From NCBI RefSeq assembly GCF_030503855.1, contig NZ_CP129971.1:2976001-3040000 (forward strand): a stretch of DNA of 64,000 bases, read 5' to 3'. A program made the position numbers and the translations under genes. The notes under the pieces are model-generated. The model was given only the letters and a program-made list of their open reading frames with translations. It was not told where the DNA came from and ran no database searches. Source of the stretch: Marivirga salinae. GTDB lineage: Bacteria; Bacteroidota; Bacteroidia; Cytophagales; Cyclobacteriaceae. Shown one piece after another: positions 7,821 through 16,845 of the stretch (within the stretch, counting starts at the first letter, position 1; each line of letters starts with the position of its first letter).

Positions 7821-8783
7821 ATGATTACCCTAAAACCAGATTTTTGCGATATTGAACCACTAGACGGACATTTATTAAGCACCGATGACTATGCTAGTAG
7901 CGAAGCTCGATGGTGCTCAGGCTGTGGCGCACATACCATTCTACATTCTGTTCAAAAATTGTGCTCTGATGAACAACTACCACCAGAAAAAACGGTATTT
8001 GTATCTGGAATAGGTTGTAGCAGTCGCTTTCCTCATTATATGAAAACATATGGCTTTCACGGTCTACACGGGCGTGCATTTCCTGTTGCCAGCGGTGTAA
8101 AATTCAGAAGACCTGATTTGAACGTATTTGTGATTACTGGGGATGGAGATTGTTGTTCCATAGGTGCTGGTCATTGGGTTCATGCCATTCGGTATAATAT
8201 GAAAATGGTAGTCTTGCTCTTCGATAACTCAATTTATGGGCTAACAAAAAAACAAACTTCCCCCACCAGTCCAATAGGCACCGTTAGTAATACTCACCCA
8301 ACAGGCTCTGTACTTCCACCTATCAATCCAATACAAGCCACTTTAGGCTTGCCCAATGTTTCCTTTGTGGCACAAACGGTAGATTGGAAATTAGCCCACT
8401 TAGAGGCAACTTTAAAAAAAGCCTTTGATCATCCTGGGCTGGCTTTCGTACGAATTGTACAAAGATGTCCTGTTTGGATGCGTGACACTTATGAACCTAC
8501 GGTTAAAGATCCTAACGCCATTACAGTCCTTCATCATGATGAGGGTATTGTTCTGGGAGAGGATGCATTGAAAAAATTTCGGCATGTGAAGGATCATGAT
8601 CCTGCAGATATTGTGAAAGCAAGAGAAGTAGCCGAACTAGTTAAAACAACCACTCCAATTGGTCTTTTTTATCAGAATAAAAATGCAAGTAGGTATGATG
8701 AATATGGCGCTCATAACCTTGGTATTTCTGTTGAAGACCGAATAGACGCGATTAATTCACATATGGATAAATACGCCATTTAA
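7821..8783 (+). CDS. korB: 2-oxoacid:ferredoxin oxidoreductase, beta subunit
   Basis: This is the thiamine diphosphate-binding beta subunit of the enzyme begun by the preceding gene. It contains WCSGCGAHTILHSVQ, GIGCSSRFPHYM, and the TPP/Mg motif GDGDCCSIGAGHWVHAIRYN followed by DNSIYGLTKKQTSPTS, all characteristic of KorB/PorB-type subunits. Conserved cysteines (CSGC and later) may hold a 4Fe-4S cluster as in the family. The 320-residue length is normal. No dedicated ferredoxin or delta subunit is encoded nearby, so electrons probably pass to a separate ferredoxin and then to RnfB or the FNR-like protein upstream. Confidence 0.92.
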   Translation: MITLKPDFCDIEPLDGHLLSTDDYASSEARWCSGCGAHTILHSVQKLCSDEQLPPEKTVFVSGIGCSSRFPHYMKTYGFHGLHGRAFPVASGVKFRRPDLNVFVITGDGDCCSIGAGHWVHAIRYNMKMVVLLFDNSIYGLTKKQTSPTSPIGTVSNTHPTGSVLPPINPIQATLGLPNVSFVAQTVDWKLAHLEATLKKAFDHPGLAFVRIVQRCPVWMRDTYEPTVKDPNAITVLHHDEGIVLGEDALKKFRHVKDHDPADIVKAREVAELVKTTTPIGLFYQNKNASRYDEYGAHNLGISVEDRIDAINSHMDKYAI

Positions 8784-8794
8784 CGTCAGATATT

Positions 8795-10582
8795 ATGGAA
8801 AATAGTGATAAACTTCAGCAAAGTATTTCTCCAATTCATTGGAAAAGAAGTGATCCTGCTCCAGAAGAAGAAATGCAAGCCTATTGGAAAAAATTAAGAA
8901 ATTTTTACCGTACAGGTGAGATATTCCATGCACCACAAAAGCCTGCCTCTTCAGCACTTTTGAGTTTGCTTGATGATAGTCCATCTCCTTATCCATTTTC
9001 AATGGGAAATAGTGCAGAAAAAACTACCATTGAGCTAGAGGAAAAGGCACCTTTTTACCTAGTGGATTTTCTGCTTACTCAACACCAAAAAGAAAACAGA
9101 AAATCATTTAAAATACAATTGGCCACGCTCATAAAAGGATTAAATCGATTAATGCATATTGATGATAAAAATTCTGATATAGAGACACTTAAAGGAGATT
9201 ATGATTTTGCAAATGAGCTTATAGCATTTGATAAAATGGTGGATATGGTTCCTCAGGATGCATCCGAAAAGCTAAGCGATTCAAGATTATCTCGCTTAAC
9301 AGACATCATTGATATCTTGCAGAAAGGGTTGGTACATTTCAATAAACAAGAGGGCGTAATTGGAATTGAAAAAGAACTAAAAACCCTTATTGAAAAAGAA
9401 TTTTTATTTAAAAAAGCACTATTGGTTGAGGCAAAGAATGATGCTTTTGACCAAATTCAAAATCTTTTCAATGAACAAGTGCAATCATTTACTTCTTTAA
9501 TGAAAGCCTATCGAATAGCACAATTGGAAATTGAAGGGGAGTACAATGAAGCTATCCATAATGACTACTTTGAACATTTCACATGGTATCGTTTATTGCA
9601 GGATGAATTAAATCTTTTTCCACCAATAGTATTGCTTGTAACCCAAGCCTATTTATTTGATCATTTAACCTCTCTTTCGCATCTATTGGCTTCAAATAAA
9701 CCGATTAAGATAGTGGTATTGAATCAGGAGCATATCACTGCTCCACATGAGCAATTAAGCTGGGAAGATGCCTCTCATCAGTTCAGACAAGAGATTGCAA
9801 CGCTTGGTATTGCTCATCGAAATGTTTATACTTTCCAAAGTAGTATGCTTGATCCTACCTTTACTTACCAAGGGTTAGATAACTGTTTCAAATCTACTGC
9901 TCCCGGGATTTGTCATTTATCAGTTCCAAAAGAAAATAAATTGAGTAACACCAGCCATTTCTTAATTTCTAAAGCAGCCAATGCAAGTCGATATTTTCCG
10001 GGAATTCTCTATGATCCAGCAAAGTACAGCGAATGGGGTGGAAGGTTTGACCTTTCGGAAAATATCCAGTCAGAAGAAAAATGGCCTATTTTTACATTAA
10101 AGGCGAATACCTCTGATAATAAAGACTTCATAACCGAAGTGGCTTTTACTTATGCAGATTACAAAGCCATTTTTCCGGAAAAAACAGAAGAATTAATGAT
10201 TATTCCTGCCGAGTATGATACGGAGCATTTAATTCCACTCAGCGAATATTTGGAAGCAGATGAAGCTAATCTATACGGTAAAATCCCATTTATTTGGCTG
10301 ATTGATGAAAATCAGAATTTGCACAAGGCTGCAGTTCCTAATGTATGGGTAGTTTCTTGTCAGGAAAGATTAGATTTTTGGTCATTTTTACAAGAATTAG
10401 GCGGGCTGAATAGCTATCATGCAAAGATGGCTTTGGAACAAAAAGATCAACTTTTAGAGGAGCAAAAAGCGAAAATGGATGCGGAACGAGAGCAAATTAA
10501 TGCTAAAGCACAAGAAGAAGCTATTGCTCAAGCAGCAGAGCGTCTTGTTTTAGCCTTGCTTAATGATGAAAATCACATATAA
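8795..10582 (+). CDS. Uncharacterised protein in the 2-oxoacid oxidoreductase operon
   Basis: I do not recognise this 595-residue protein. It starts 11 bases after korB on the same strand, so it is very likely co-transcribed. It has no signal peptide, TM segment or Cys-cluster motif, so it should be cytosolic. The middle contains a conserved-looking block (HLSVPKENK, LISKAANASRYFPGILYDP, WGGRFDLSENI) and a later block IPFIWLIDENQNLHKAAVPN followed by VVSCQERLDFW. The last ~60 residues are Glu/Gln/Ala/Lys-rich and predicted to form a coiled coil. Possible roles are an accessory or regulatory subunit of KorAB. Function is unknown. Confidence 0.85.
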   Translation: MENSDKLQQSISPIHWKRSDPAPEEEMQAYWKKLRNFYRTGEIFHAPQKPASSALLSLLDDSPSPYPFSMGNSAEKTTIELEEKAPFYLVDFLLTQHQKENRKSFKIQLATLIKGLNRLMHIDDKNSDIETLKGDYDFANELIAFDKMVDMVPQDASEKLSDSRLSRLTDIIDILQKGLVHFNKQEGVIGIEKELKTLIEKEFLFKKALLVEAKNDAFDQIQNLFNEQVQSFTSLMKAYRIAQLEIEGEYNEAIHNDYFEHFTWYRLLQDELNLFPPIVLLVTQAYLFDHLTSLSHLLASNKPIKIVVLNQEHITAPHEQLSWEDASHQFRQEIATLGIAHRNVYTFQSSMLDPTFTYQGLDNCFKSTAPGICHLSVPKENKLSNTSHFLISKAANASRYFPGILYDPAKYSEWGGRFDLSENIQSEEKWPIFTLKANTSDNKDFITEVAFTYADYKAIFPEKTEELMIIPAEYDTEHLIPLSEYLEADEANLYGKIPFIWLIDENQNLHKAAVPNVWVVSCQERLDFWSFLQELGGLNSYHAKMALEQKDQLLEEQKAKMDAEREQINAKAQEEAIAQAAERLVLALLNDENHI

Positions 10583-11224
10583 TCGCAATTTCGGTCATTG
10601 GGGATTTCTATAAATATGAATAACTTTGATTTATCAAGTAAGAGATAAAGGGCAGGTTTTAAAACCTAATCAAATTTAGTTTATTCTTGGAAATTGTTCG
10701 GTTTTTTGAATTTGGGAAAAGGTAAACTAAGTTTGGTAGAATTATAAGATCTCACCTAGGAAAGAGATTAGATGATGAAGCCTTAATAACTGTAACTTGA
10801 TATTTTGTGAAATTTCGAAAAATTAGCAAGATTGGTGGGGTATTGTTTCGACCAGGAATAATTCCCCACCTTTTGTTTTTTGGATGTGTTTAGGTCTAAT
10901 CAAATACAAATCACAATTAAGATTAACCTTATAATTACCTTATTCTTAATTATTCTATTCTCCCCGAATATGCAAATGTATTATCATACTTCTATCAGCA
11001 ATTGTAGTCGATATAATAGCATTTCATTTATTCGAAATTCACAGCTAAATCTCAAGTAGTTTGTAATTCAATCATTTTTATATTGAATAATTAAAAAAGG
11101 AAAATCACAATTCCTTTCAATTTTGAGCATAATGCGGAATTGTGATCCTATCGATAATAAAATTCTAATTAGCTTAACCTTTAAATAGATTAAGGAGCCC
11201 TATTATAATGATAAGGGTAGTAAA
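10583..11224. other. Intergenic region after the kor operon
   Basis: This A+T-rich stretch holds no credible gene. Apart from the terminator-like hairpin near 10834-10881, I see no RNA gene or repeat. It separates the plus-strand kor operon from the minus-strand curli block, so it is the convergent end of both units. Confidence 0.6.
10834..10881 (+). terminator. Candidate rho-independent terminator
   Basis: GGTGGGG (10834-10840) pairs with CCCCACC (10864-10870), and the right arm is followed directly by a T-rich run. The loop is 23 bases. It lies about 250 bases downstream of the kor operon stop, so it would end a long 3' untranslated region. Confidence 0.55.
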
Positions 11225-11725
11225 CTAAACTGGTGAATGCGCATAATTATTTAAATGTTGAGTTGCCAGTTTAATTAAATGCTTGTCTAGTTTCCGTTCT
11301 TCTTCCAATGATGTATGAAATACACGCGAAATGGTATTGTCTTGCATCACATCAGATAAGGTAGAGATTGTTGTGTATCCAGCAATTTTGAAATGATTTA
11401 TATATTGAATTGCATTAATAATCTCCATATCTCTGATTTTTGAGTCTTTAATTCTATTAATCAAATGATTTTTTTTATTGATTATTGCTCCAAATGGCTC
11501 ACTCACTTCTCCATCTAACTCCACCTCGAAATTTTTGAATGCGGTTTCTATTCTTCCTTGTTGCTTCCAGGTTTTCTTTATTTCATCTCTAATAGTTGCT
11601 TTCAAATCATGAGAGGTGGCTATTTTTCGAAGTTTGGATAGTGCGTTAATCTCTTGTTCTTGGGCATTAAATAATTCTCTTCCTTCCTCAATGAACAAAT
11701 CTTTTAGGTCTTCAATTTTTTTCAT
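11225..11725 (-). CDS. DUF892/YciF-like ferritin-fold protein
   Basis: This 166-residue, all-helical protein resembles the DUF892 (YciE/YciF) ferritin-like family, small stress-associated four-helix proteins. It opens with KIEDLKDLFIEEGRELFNAQEQEINALSKL, matching the family pattern of a DLF...EL..AE...L.KL first helix, and later has DVMQDNTISRVFHTSLEEER before the last helix. Acidic and His residues across the helices could bind metal, but I cannot assign a di-iron site by eye. The gene lies 46 bases after the PD40 lipoprotein on the same strand and may be its distal operon partner. No signal peptide is seen. Confidence 0.75.
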   Translation of the reverse strand: MKKIEDLKDLFIEEGRELFNAQEQEINALSKLRKIATSHDLKATIRDEIKKTWKQQGRIETAFKNFEVELDGEVSEPFGAIINKKNHLINRIKDSKIRDMEIINAIQYINHFKIAGYTTISTLSDVMQDNTISRVFHTSLEEERKLDKHLIKLATQHLNNYAHSPV

Positions 11726-11771
11726 AACATTATCAATTTATTTTAAGAGTCATTTTCTTTATGGTTTTTGT

Positions 11772-13271
11772 TTATTCCCAATTTGGCATCTCTGCATTTT
11801 CAAATAATTTTTCTCTATTTTTTCCATCTGTATCCATTATCCATACTGATTTAAAACCAGAACCATCATTTGCTACGTTTACAAAAATAATTTTAGCACC
11901 ATCTGGGGAGAATCTTGGCTGAAGGTCATTTGTACCATCAGTTTTACCATCTGACAAATCAGTAATCTCCAAGGTTTCAATATTAATATTAAATATGCGG
12001 GCATCTAATTGTCTTCCCGTGGCTGATTCATAGCCAGATTGATCACGAGTGAATATTACATTATTGCCATCTACTGAGAATGAAGGGTTTTCCATTATAC
12101 CAGGTAAATCATCCACAAGCCTCATTGTATCTGTTCCATCACTGTTCATCAAGTATATCTCTGAAGAATAGATTGTAGAACCTATAGTTTCTACCACAAT
12201 TTTATTATTGACATCAGTCCAATCGCAGGTACGGAAATTTCTGTTTATAGGAGCGATAGCCACTTTTCTTAAGGTAGTACCATCCTTGTTTATTTGGTAG
12301 AGCATATCGTAGTGACTATACAAGAACTTTCCATTGTCTGGAGACCAGCAGTAGCCCGTTCCTTGATTATGAAATCCTGCAATTGGCAGTGTCGTAACCT
12401 TTTTCGAGCCAGATCCATCTTTCGCCATAGTGTAAATGTGAAAGTCAACTTGCCTGTTGGATGAATACGCTATTAAGTCTCTCGTTTTTGAATAGAGTGG
12501 CTTAAGTTCCATGTTACTTGTATTCGTAATTCTTGTGAGAGTTTCTCCGGTATTATCGGATGAAAATATTTCGTAATTGCCTTCATGCAGTGATGAGAAC
12601 AAATATCGATTATCTGGAAAGGCTATAGTCTTGAATGACCATATATCACCCTTAGTGACATTACCTGTACTACTTGTAACATTCACCTGCCAGAAGTAAT
12701 TGGAATTATACTTCAACCCATCAATTACTAAACTTGTATCTTGATGATCGATTATCTCAATAAATGCTTCATTGTCATCATCTTCATACACAATAATATT
12801 ATAAGCTAGAAGATCATCATAGGTAAGATCAACAGCTTGCCATTGTAGACTGATTGATAAGGGTTGATTATCAGCACTATTGTCAGGAAAAGGATTTATT
12901 GGGGGAGGTGCAATTCGGTTTGCAGCAGTGAGTTTAACAGTTACTGTCGTCTCGTTATTATTAGTTATTGTAATTTTAACATTTTCATTAGCATATCCAG
13001 TAGCTTTAGCAACTAAGGTATACTCGCCAATAGGCATATTTTCTATTTGAAATATACCTGCACTATCGGTATATGCTTCACTGGTTACGGGTACTGTACT
13101 GATTTCTACCGCCTCTATAGGTGTATTAGTTAGTTTATCTACCAATACACCATCTAAAGAACCTACCAAAGTAGGGGCGATGGTATCTTCAATACAAGAG
13201 CTGCCAATAAATAATAGAAAGAAAAATAGGAGATTTCGATTTATTGAATTTCGTTGCATGGTGCTTTTCAT
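11772..13271 (-). CDS. Lipoprotein with carboxypeptidase-regulatory-like, Fn3-like and PD40 propeller domains
   Basis: A signal peptide with lipobox LFIGSSC places Cys26 as the lipidated residue. Residues ~35-100 form a carboxypeptidase regulatory-like/CarboxypepD_reg beta-sandwich (GVLVDKLTNTPIEAVEIST, GEYTLVAKATGYA). Residues ~115-215 look like an Fn3-type domain (QWQAVDLTYDD, NYFWQVNVTSS), and the rest repeats PD40/TolB-type blades (YLFSSLHEGNYEIFSSD, FSVDGNNVIFTRD, RFSPDGAKIIFVN). It is likely a surface or periplasmic binding protein. It follows csgB on the same strand behind a hairpin and could be an accessory to curli, which is inference from position only. An ATG at 13259 is an alternative start because the hairpin U-tract abuts 13271. 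Confidence 0.85.
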   Translation of the reverse strand: MKSTMQRNSINRNLLFFFLLFIGSSCIEDTIAPTLVGSLDGVLVDKLTNTPIEAVEISTVPVTSEAYTDSAGIFQIENMPIGEYTLVAKATGYANENVKITITNNNETTVTVKLTAANRIAPPPINPFPDNSADNQPLSISLQWQAVDLTYDDLLAYNIIVYEDDDNEAFIEIIDHQDTSLVIDGLKYNSNYFWQVNVTSSTGNVTKGDIWSFKTIAFPDNRYLFSSLHEGNYEIFSSDNTGETLTRITNTSNMELKPLYSKTRDLIAYSSNRQVDFHIYTMAKDGSGSKKVTTLPIAGFHNQGTGYCWSPDNGKFLYSHYDMLYQINKDGTTLRKVAIAPINRNFRTCDWTDVNNKIVVETIGSTIYSSEIYLMNSDGTDTMRLVDDLPGIMENPSFSVDGNNVIFTRDQSGYESATGRQLDARIFNINIETLEITDLSDGKTDGTNDLQPRFSPDGAKIIFVNVANDGSGFKSVWIMDTDGKNREKLFENAEMPNWE

Positions 13272-13274
13272 TAA

Positions 13275-13301
13275 AAAAGCCGTAAGGTTTTTACGGCTTT
13301 T
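13275..13301 (-). terminator. Hairpin terminator after csgB
   Basis: An 11-bp perfect stem (AAAAGCCGTAA / TTACGGCTTTT) with a 5-base loop lies between the csgB stop and the next start. On the minus strand it is followed by a T-run, as in an intrinsic terminator. It ends only a few bases before the downstream start codon, so it could act as an attenuator of that gene. Confidence 0.75.
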
Positions 13302-13304
13302 GGG

Positions 13305-13847
13305 TTAATTTGATTTAATAATCAACTGCATTTTGTTTCCTCTTTGCTGAATTTTCAAATCGGATGAACTTAATTTATTTGAAGTATGCGAAATAGAATT
13401 ATGTTGACCCTCTTGAATTATTTCATATAATAAATGATCGCCTGATACTTGTTGATTTATCGTATTTGAGTTCCCATTCTGAGTTATTAAGGCTTCTATG
13501 TGAGTACCATTAAGCTCGCCATTGTAGTGATTTAAATCTCCATTTTGATTCAAGGTAAATTGACCTCCAAAATTTGAGTGAATTAAATATAAAGAATTCT
13601 GAATCCCTACCTGCTTTGCAGTAATAGTATTAAGCCCGGCCTGCTTTATGAAAGCACTGTTTTCATCACCTAACTGAACTAGAATCGCACTATTAATAAA
13701 TTCGTCATTCTTTAGGTTCGCTAAGTTTTCATTATTACCATCAATTTGCTCCATGTCAACAGCTATGCCTATTTCTTGTGAAAACCCATAATAAGGTATA
13801 TAGAGTGATGCAAGAAGGATAGCCGATGTGATAAATAGATTTTTCAT
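13305..13847 (-). CDS. csgB: Curlin minor subunit / nucleator, CsgB-like
   Basis: This secreted curlin-repeat protein is shorter and less regular than its neighbour, as expected of the CsgB nucleator that templates amyloid polymerisation at the cell surface. After the signal peptide (MKNLFITSAIL...GFSQ) come degenerate strand motifs such as QLGDENSAFIKQAGLNTI, QVGIQNS, QNGDLNHYNGELN, QNGNSNTINQ, QEGQHNSI and QQRGNKM. I start at the ATG at 13847 (180 residues) because the two upstream in-frame ATGs at 13877 and 13859 lie in, or abut, a strong hairpin. It follows the major curlin gene and precedes a terminator. The basic C-terminus (IKSN, QQRGNK) recalls CsgB's anchoring end. Confidence 0.82.
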   Translation of the reverse strand: MKNLFITSAILLASLYIPYYGFSQEIGIAVDMEQIDGNNENLANLKNDEFINSAILVQLGDENSAFIKQAGLNTITAKQVGIQNSLYLIHSNFGGQFTLNQNGDLNHYNGELNGTHIEALITQNGNSNTINQQVSGDHLLYEIIQEGQHNSISHTSNKLSSSDLKIQQRGNKMQLIIKSN

Positions 13848-13860
13848 GTTAGAATTCATA

Positions 13861-13894
13861 AAAATACTTTCACCCATTTGGGCGAAAGTATTTT
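13861..13894 (-). terminator. Intercistronic hairpin between csgA and csgB
   Basis: A 15-bp stem (AAAATACTTTCGCCC pairing with GGGTGAAAGTATTTT, one G-U pair) with a 4-base loop ends in a T-run on the minus strand. It occupies nearly the whole gap between the two curlin genes. It may be a partial terminator or an mRNA-stabilising 3' hairpin that makes major subunit exceed minor subunit. Confidence 0.75.
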
Positions 13895-13901
13895 CTTTAA
13901 A

Positions 13902-14855
13902 TTAAAATTGAGCTACAACTGCGTTGTTACCAACACCTAACTGATTAACATATGAATTATGTCCAGCATTGAATTGATTCACAACAGCGTTGTTTAAAGC
14001 ACCAGTTTGCACTGTCAATGCATAGTTGCCTACACCAAATTGTCCTTGATATGAACAATTCAATTCACCATTTTGAACACTGAATGCACCATTACGTTCT
14101 CCCAGTTGAACTTGAGTAGAGCTATTACCAAAGCCTAATTGAAGAATGTTAGCATAGTTATATTTAGCAGCATGTCCGTGTCCACATTCTCCATCACAAT
14201 CGTCTCCACATGCTCCCATTCCATTACCGTCATTCAAACCTTGAGTTTGGGAAGCATAGTTTGCTTCTCCCCATTGAGTAACATCAGCAACATTTTGAAT
14301 ACCTGATTGATATTGTTCTGATAGATTACCTGAACCTTGTTGGAATGCAGTAGCCATATTTCCTTTATGAAGTTGTTCTTGAAATGCTTCATTACTTTCT
14401 CCAGTTTGGAAAATACTCGCTACGTTACCATGTCCACGCTGATCTTGAGAAGCATAATTAAAGAATCCCCATTGATTAGTCATGGCACGATTCATTTTAC
14501 CGTGCTGTACCTGATCAGAAACATTACCTACCCACAATTGCGTAGCAGCGGCTGAATTGCCAAAGCCATGCTGATTTTGTGTAGAGATGTTTCGTTCACC
14601 AAATTGGTTAGACAATCCAAAATTTAATACGCCTCTTTGAGATTTGTATGCTTGGTTTGCGAATCCAAATTGATCAGTTCCTACCATATTCCAGTCTCCG
14701 ATTTGATCAGAATAGGAATAGTTCATTGCACCATTTTGCAATACCATCGATCCGTTTGCAAAACCAGCTTGAAACACATCACTGGTATTTTGCGCGAAAC
14801 TGTAGTAGCCTGTTAATAATAAAACAACTACTAGACTCATTAACTTTTTCATCAT
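13902..14855 (-). CDS. csgA: Major curlin amyloid subunit, CsgA-like
   Basis: This 317-residue secreted protein is almost entirely curlin repeats after a signal peptide ending near SFAQ. I count about 24 QxGxxN-type strand motifs (QNGAMN, QIGDWN, QFGFAN, QFGERN, QHGFGN, QRGHGN, QTGESN, QLGFGN, QNGELN and so on) spaced roughly 11-12 residues, equal to about 12 full curlin repeats, against five in E. coli CsgA. Between motifs 17 and 18 sits an insert with C216, C220, C224, H226 and H228 (ACGDDCDGECGHGH), which is not part of a curlin strand and may bind metal or cross-link fibres. It is exported through CsgG. The gene lies downstream of csgG and upstream of csgB. Confidence 0.88.
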   Translation of the reverse strand: MMKKLMSLVVVLLLTGYYSFAQNTSDVFQAGFANGSMVLQNGAMNYSYSDQIGDWNMVGTDQFGFANQAYKSQRGVLNFGLSNQFGERNISTQNQHGFGNSAAATQLWVGNVSDQVQHGKMNRAMTNQWGFFNYASQDQRGHGNVASIFQTGESNEAFQEQLHKGNMATAFQQGSGNLSEQYQSGIQNVADVTQWGEANYASQTQGLNDGNGMGACGDDCDGECGHGHAAKYNYANILQLGFGNSSTQVQLGERNGAFSVQNGELNCSYQGQFGVGNYALTVQTGALNNAVVNQFNAGHNSYVNQLGVGNNAVVAQF

Positions 14856-14963
14856 TTTTCTATTTAAAATAAAACATATATATAATTATATGCCTGATGA
14901 AATAGGCCTGCAATACCAGCAATTACAAATCTATTTTTCAAGAATATACTCGTCAAAATTCAC

Positions 14964-16412
14964 TTAAATCTTAACGTCTTTTTTTCTCTTTAAACCTTCT
15001 TTTTTTATTCCTCCTTTTTTATTCTTCTTTTTGAATGAGAAGTACTTGGTCACACCAATACTTACCCCCCAAAAGAAGTCATCATACTCTCCAAATTCGA
15101 GCCCATCCAGATTGTCACTAAGGACATGCCTGTAGTTTACTGCTCCATGAATTCCAAAATTGTTTTTAAGCAAATGCTCAAATCCAAATTCAACCGTTCC
15201 AAGAGGATAGAAGTCCTGATAATACTCTATCTTAGAGTCGCGATCATTCATCAATTCTTTTACCGTTCCTCCGCCAATATAAATGTATGGGGTCATGGTA
15301 TTAAGATGCAGGAATTTGTACTTCACACCGAGGTCTGCATAACTCAGTATGCTATTGAATCCTCCGGAAGCACTTATTTTTCCTACTCCAAGATTAGTCA
15401 TGACTGAAAAGGCCGACTTAGGCGAGTATTCCATTGCTATTTCTGCAGCCCCAAGAGTTTCTCCGTTAACATAATCACCTTCACATTTTATGGCCGATCC
15501 ATTAATTCCTATTCCCCAATTATCTCGTCTTTCTCTTACTTCAAGACCAAAGGCATCTATGTAATTATTATTAATTTGTTCAGTTTTGTATTGATTTATG
15601 ACATCTCCTTGTAGGTCGACAGTATCCATCACTTGCCATAATTGATCATCAATACCCTCAATTACTAGTCCAATAACAGCTTTCTCAATTGCCTCTTTCA
15701 CAGCCATTTCGCTTGGTTCATTATAGGTGAATCCCATTTCAGCTTCAAGCAATCTACGTAAGCTGACAAACCTAAATACTCCCACGTCCACTTGCTGAGA
15801 AAGAATTGTTTTTGAAGTGTAAATGGTTTTTAAAATTCTGCCATTACTCGTAGATACAGCTCTAAGGTATATCGTAACACGGTCTTCTCTATATTGACCG
15901 GAGGATCCAGATCCAAAATAGCGTAGACCTGCGCCTCCAGTTTTAATATTACTGTCAAATGATACAATACCGCCTTCAATGATAATTCCTGCAAATACTA
16001 ATGGGGGCAATAATTGGTCTTTAACATCCGTATAATTGGCCCGGCTAGACCGGATAATCTTTCTTTCATTCAGTAGGTTAGAAAGTCCTTCTCTTTCAAT
16101 AGGAATAAACCAGCCGGACTCTTCCATAGCTCTTAGCAAAATGGATGTAGCACCTTGCGTTACAGCAGTTGACCAACTAGCACCTGTCTCTGATTCTTTG
16201 TATTGACCTGTTTGATCCCTGAATTTATAGACTGCCGCTACAATCTTATCTTTAGGCTCCGGTAAAGAGGTGAGTTGTTTGTAATATTGGGTTTCAGCTC
16301 CTAATCGTGCATTTTTAGTGCGCATGGGTTGATAGAAATAATTTGAACAACTAGATAGGATTACCAGCGAAATTATTAAGGCAAAATATTTGTATGGTAT
16401 GTTTTTCATCAT
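14964..16412 (-). CDS. csgG: Curli secretion channel lipoprotein CsgG with C-terminal barrel-like extension
   Basis: CsgG forms the outer-membrane nonameric pore that exports curlins. The lipobox LVILSSC gives lipidated Cys22. Family motifs include VAAVYKFRDQTGQYK, TQGATSILLRAMEESGWF, PIEREGLSNLLNERKI, and LPPLVFAGIIIEGGIVSFDSN followed by RVTIYLRAV. The CsgG domain ends near residue 265, close to the full length of E. coli CsgG. The remaining ~200 residues look like an outer-membrane beta-barrel of the OMP_b-brl type (alternating hydrophobic strands such as SAFSVMTNLGVGKISASGG, TPYIYIGGG, FWGVSIGVTKYFSF). It ends in a Lys-rich tail. An adjacent second Met is an equivalent start. The gene lies seven bases after csgF. 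Confidence 0.9.
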   Translation of the reverse strand: MMKNIPYKYFALIISLVILSSCSNYFYQPMRTKNARLGAETQYYKQLTSLPEPKDKIVAAVYKFRDQTGQYKESETGASWSTAVTQGATSILLRAMEESGWFIPIEREGLSNLLNERKIIRSSRANYTDVKDQLLPPLVFAGIIIEGGIVSFDSNIKTGGAGLRYFGSGSSGQYREDRVTIYLRAVSTSNGRILKTIYTSKTILSQQVDVGVFRFVSLRRLLEAEMGFTYNEPSEMAVKEAIEKAVIGLVIEGIDDQLWQVMDTVDLQGDVINQYKTEQINNNYIDAFGLEVRERRDNWGIGINGSAIKCEGDYVNGETLGAAEIAMEYSPKSAFSVMTNLGVGKISASGGFNSILSYADLGVKYKFLHLNTMTPYIYIGGGTVKELMNDRDSKIEYYQDFYPLGTVEFGFEHLLKNNFGIHGAVNYRHVLSDNLDGLEFGEYDDFFWGVSIGVTKYFSFKKKNKKGGIKKEGLKRKKDVKI

Positions 16413-16419
16413 TATTGTT

Positions 16420-16833
16420 TTAGTAGTAAGGAATCACAATAACAGTTTCACCACCGTCAACGGCATCAAAAATCTTAACAGTTACGCCATCAGAACCTGA
16501 AGCGATGTCGATTTGAAATCCACCAATTTCGAAAGTTCCATCTTGCAAATCTCCCTCTCCAAAAATATTATCTACCAATTTCCTGGATAATTGAGAAAGA
16601 ATTTGACGGTTTAAACTATTTTCAAAATCAGATAAAGGATCTTGTTCATAAGAAGAGAAAGTAGATTCTTCTTTATGGTCATTTTGTTCCGATGCTGAAC
16701 TAAGCATCCACTGGTAATTGAAAGGATCACCTCCAAATGCCGGGTTGACCGGCTGGTAAACAAAGTCTTGAGAAAATCCAATACTGACTATCCCAAACAG
16801 TACGATTAATGTTGATAATACTTGCTTTTTCAT
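16420..16833 (-). CDS. csgF: Curli assembly protein CsgF
   Basis: CsgF is a secreted factor that binds the extracellular/constriction side of the CsgG pore and couples export to nucleation by CsgB. The 137-residue product has a signal peptide ending near IGFSQ and the diagnostic mature N-terminus FVYQPVNPAFGGDPFNYQW, corresponding to the NPNFGGNP motif that inserts in the CsgG channel. The C-terminal part (FEIGGFQIDIASGSDGVTV) also fits the family. It is 12 bases after csgE and seven bases before csgG, so it is co-transcribed. Confidence 0.93.
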   Translation of the reverse strand: MKKQVLSTLIVLFGIVSIGFSQDFVYQPVNPAFGGDPFNYQWMLSSASEQNDHKEESTFSSYEQDPLSDFENSLNRQILSQLSRKLVDNIFGEGDLQDGTFEIGGFQIDIASGSDGVTVKIFDAVDGGETVIVIPYY

Positions 16834-16845
16834 AATATCACTATT

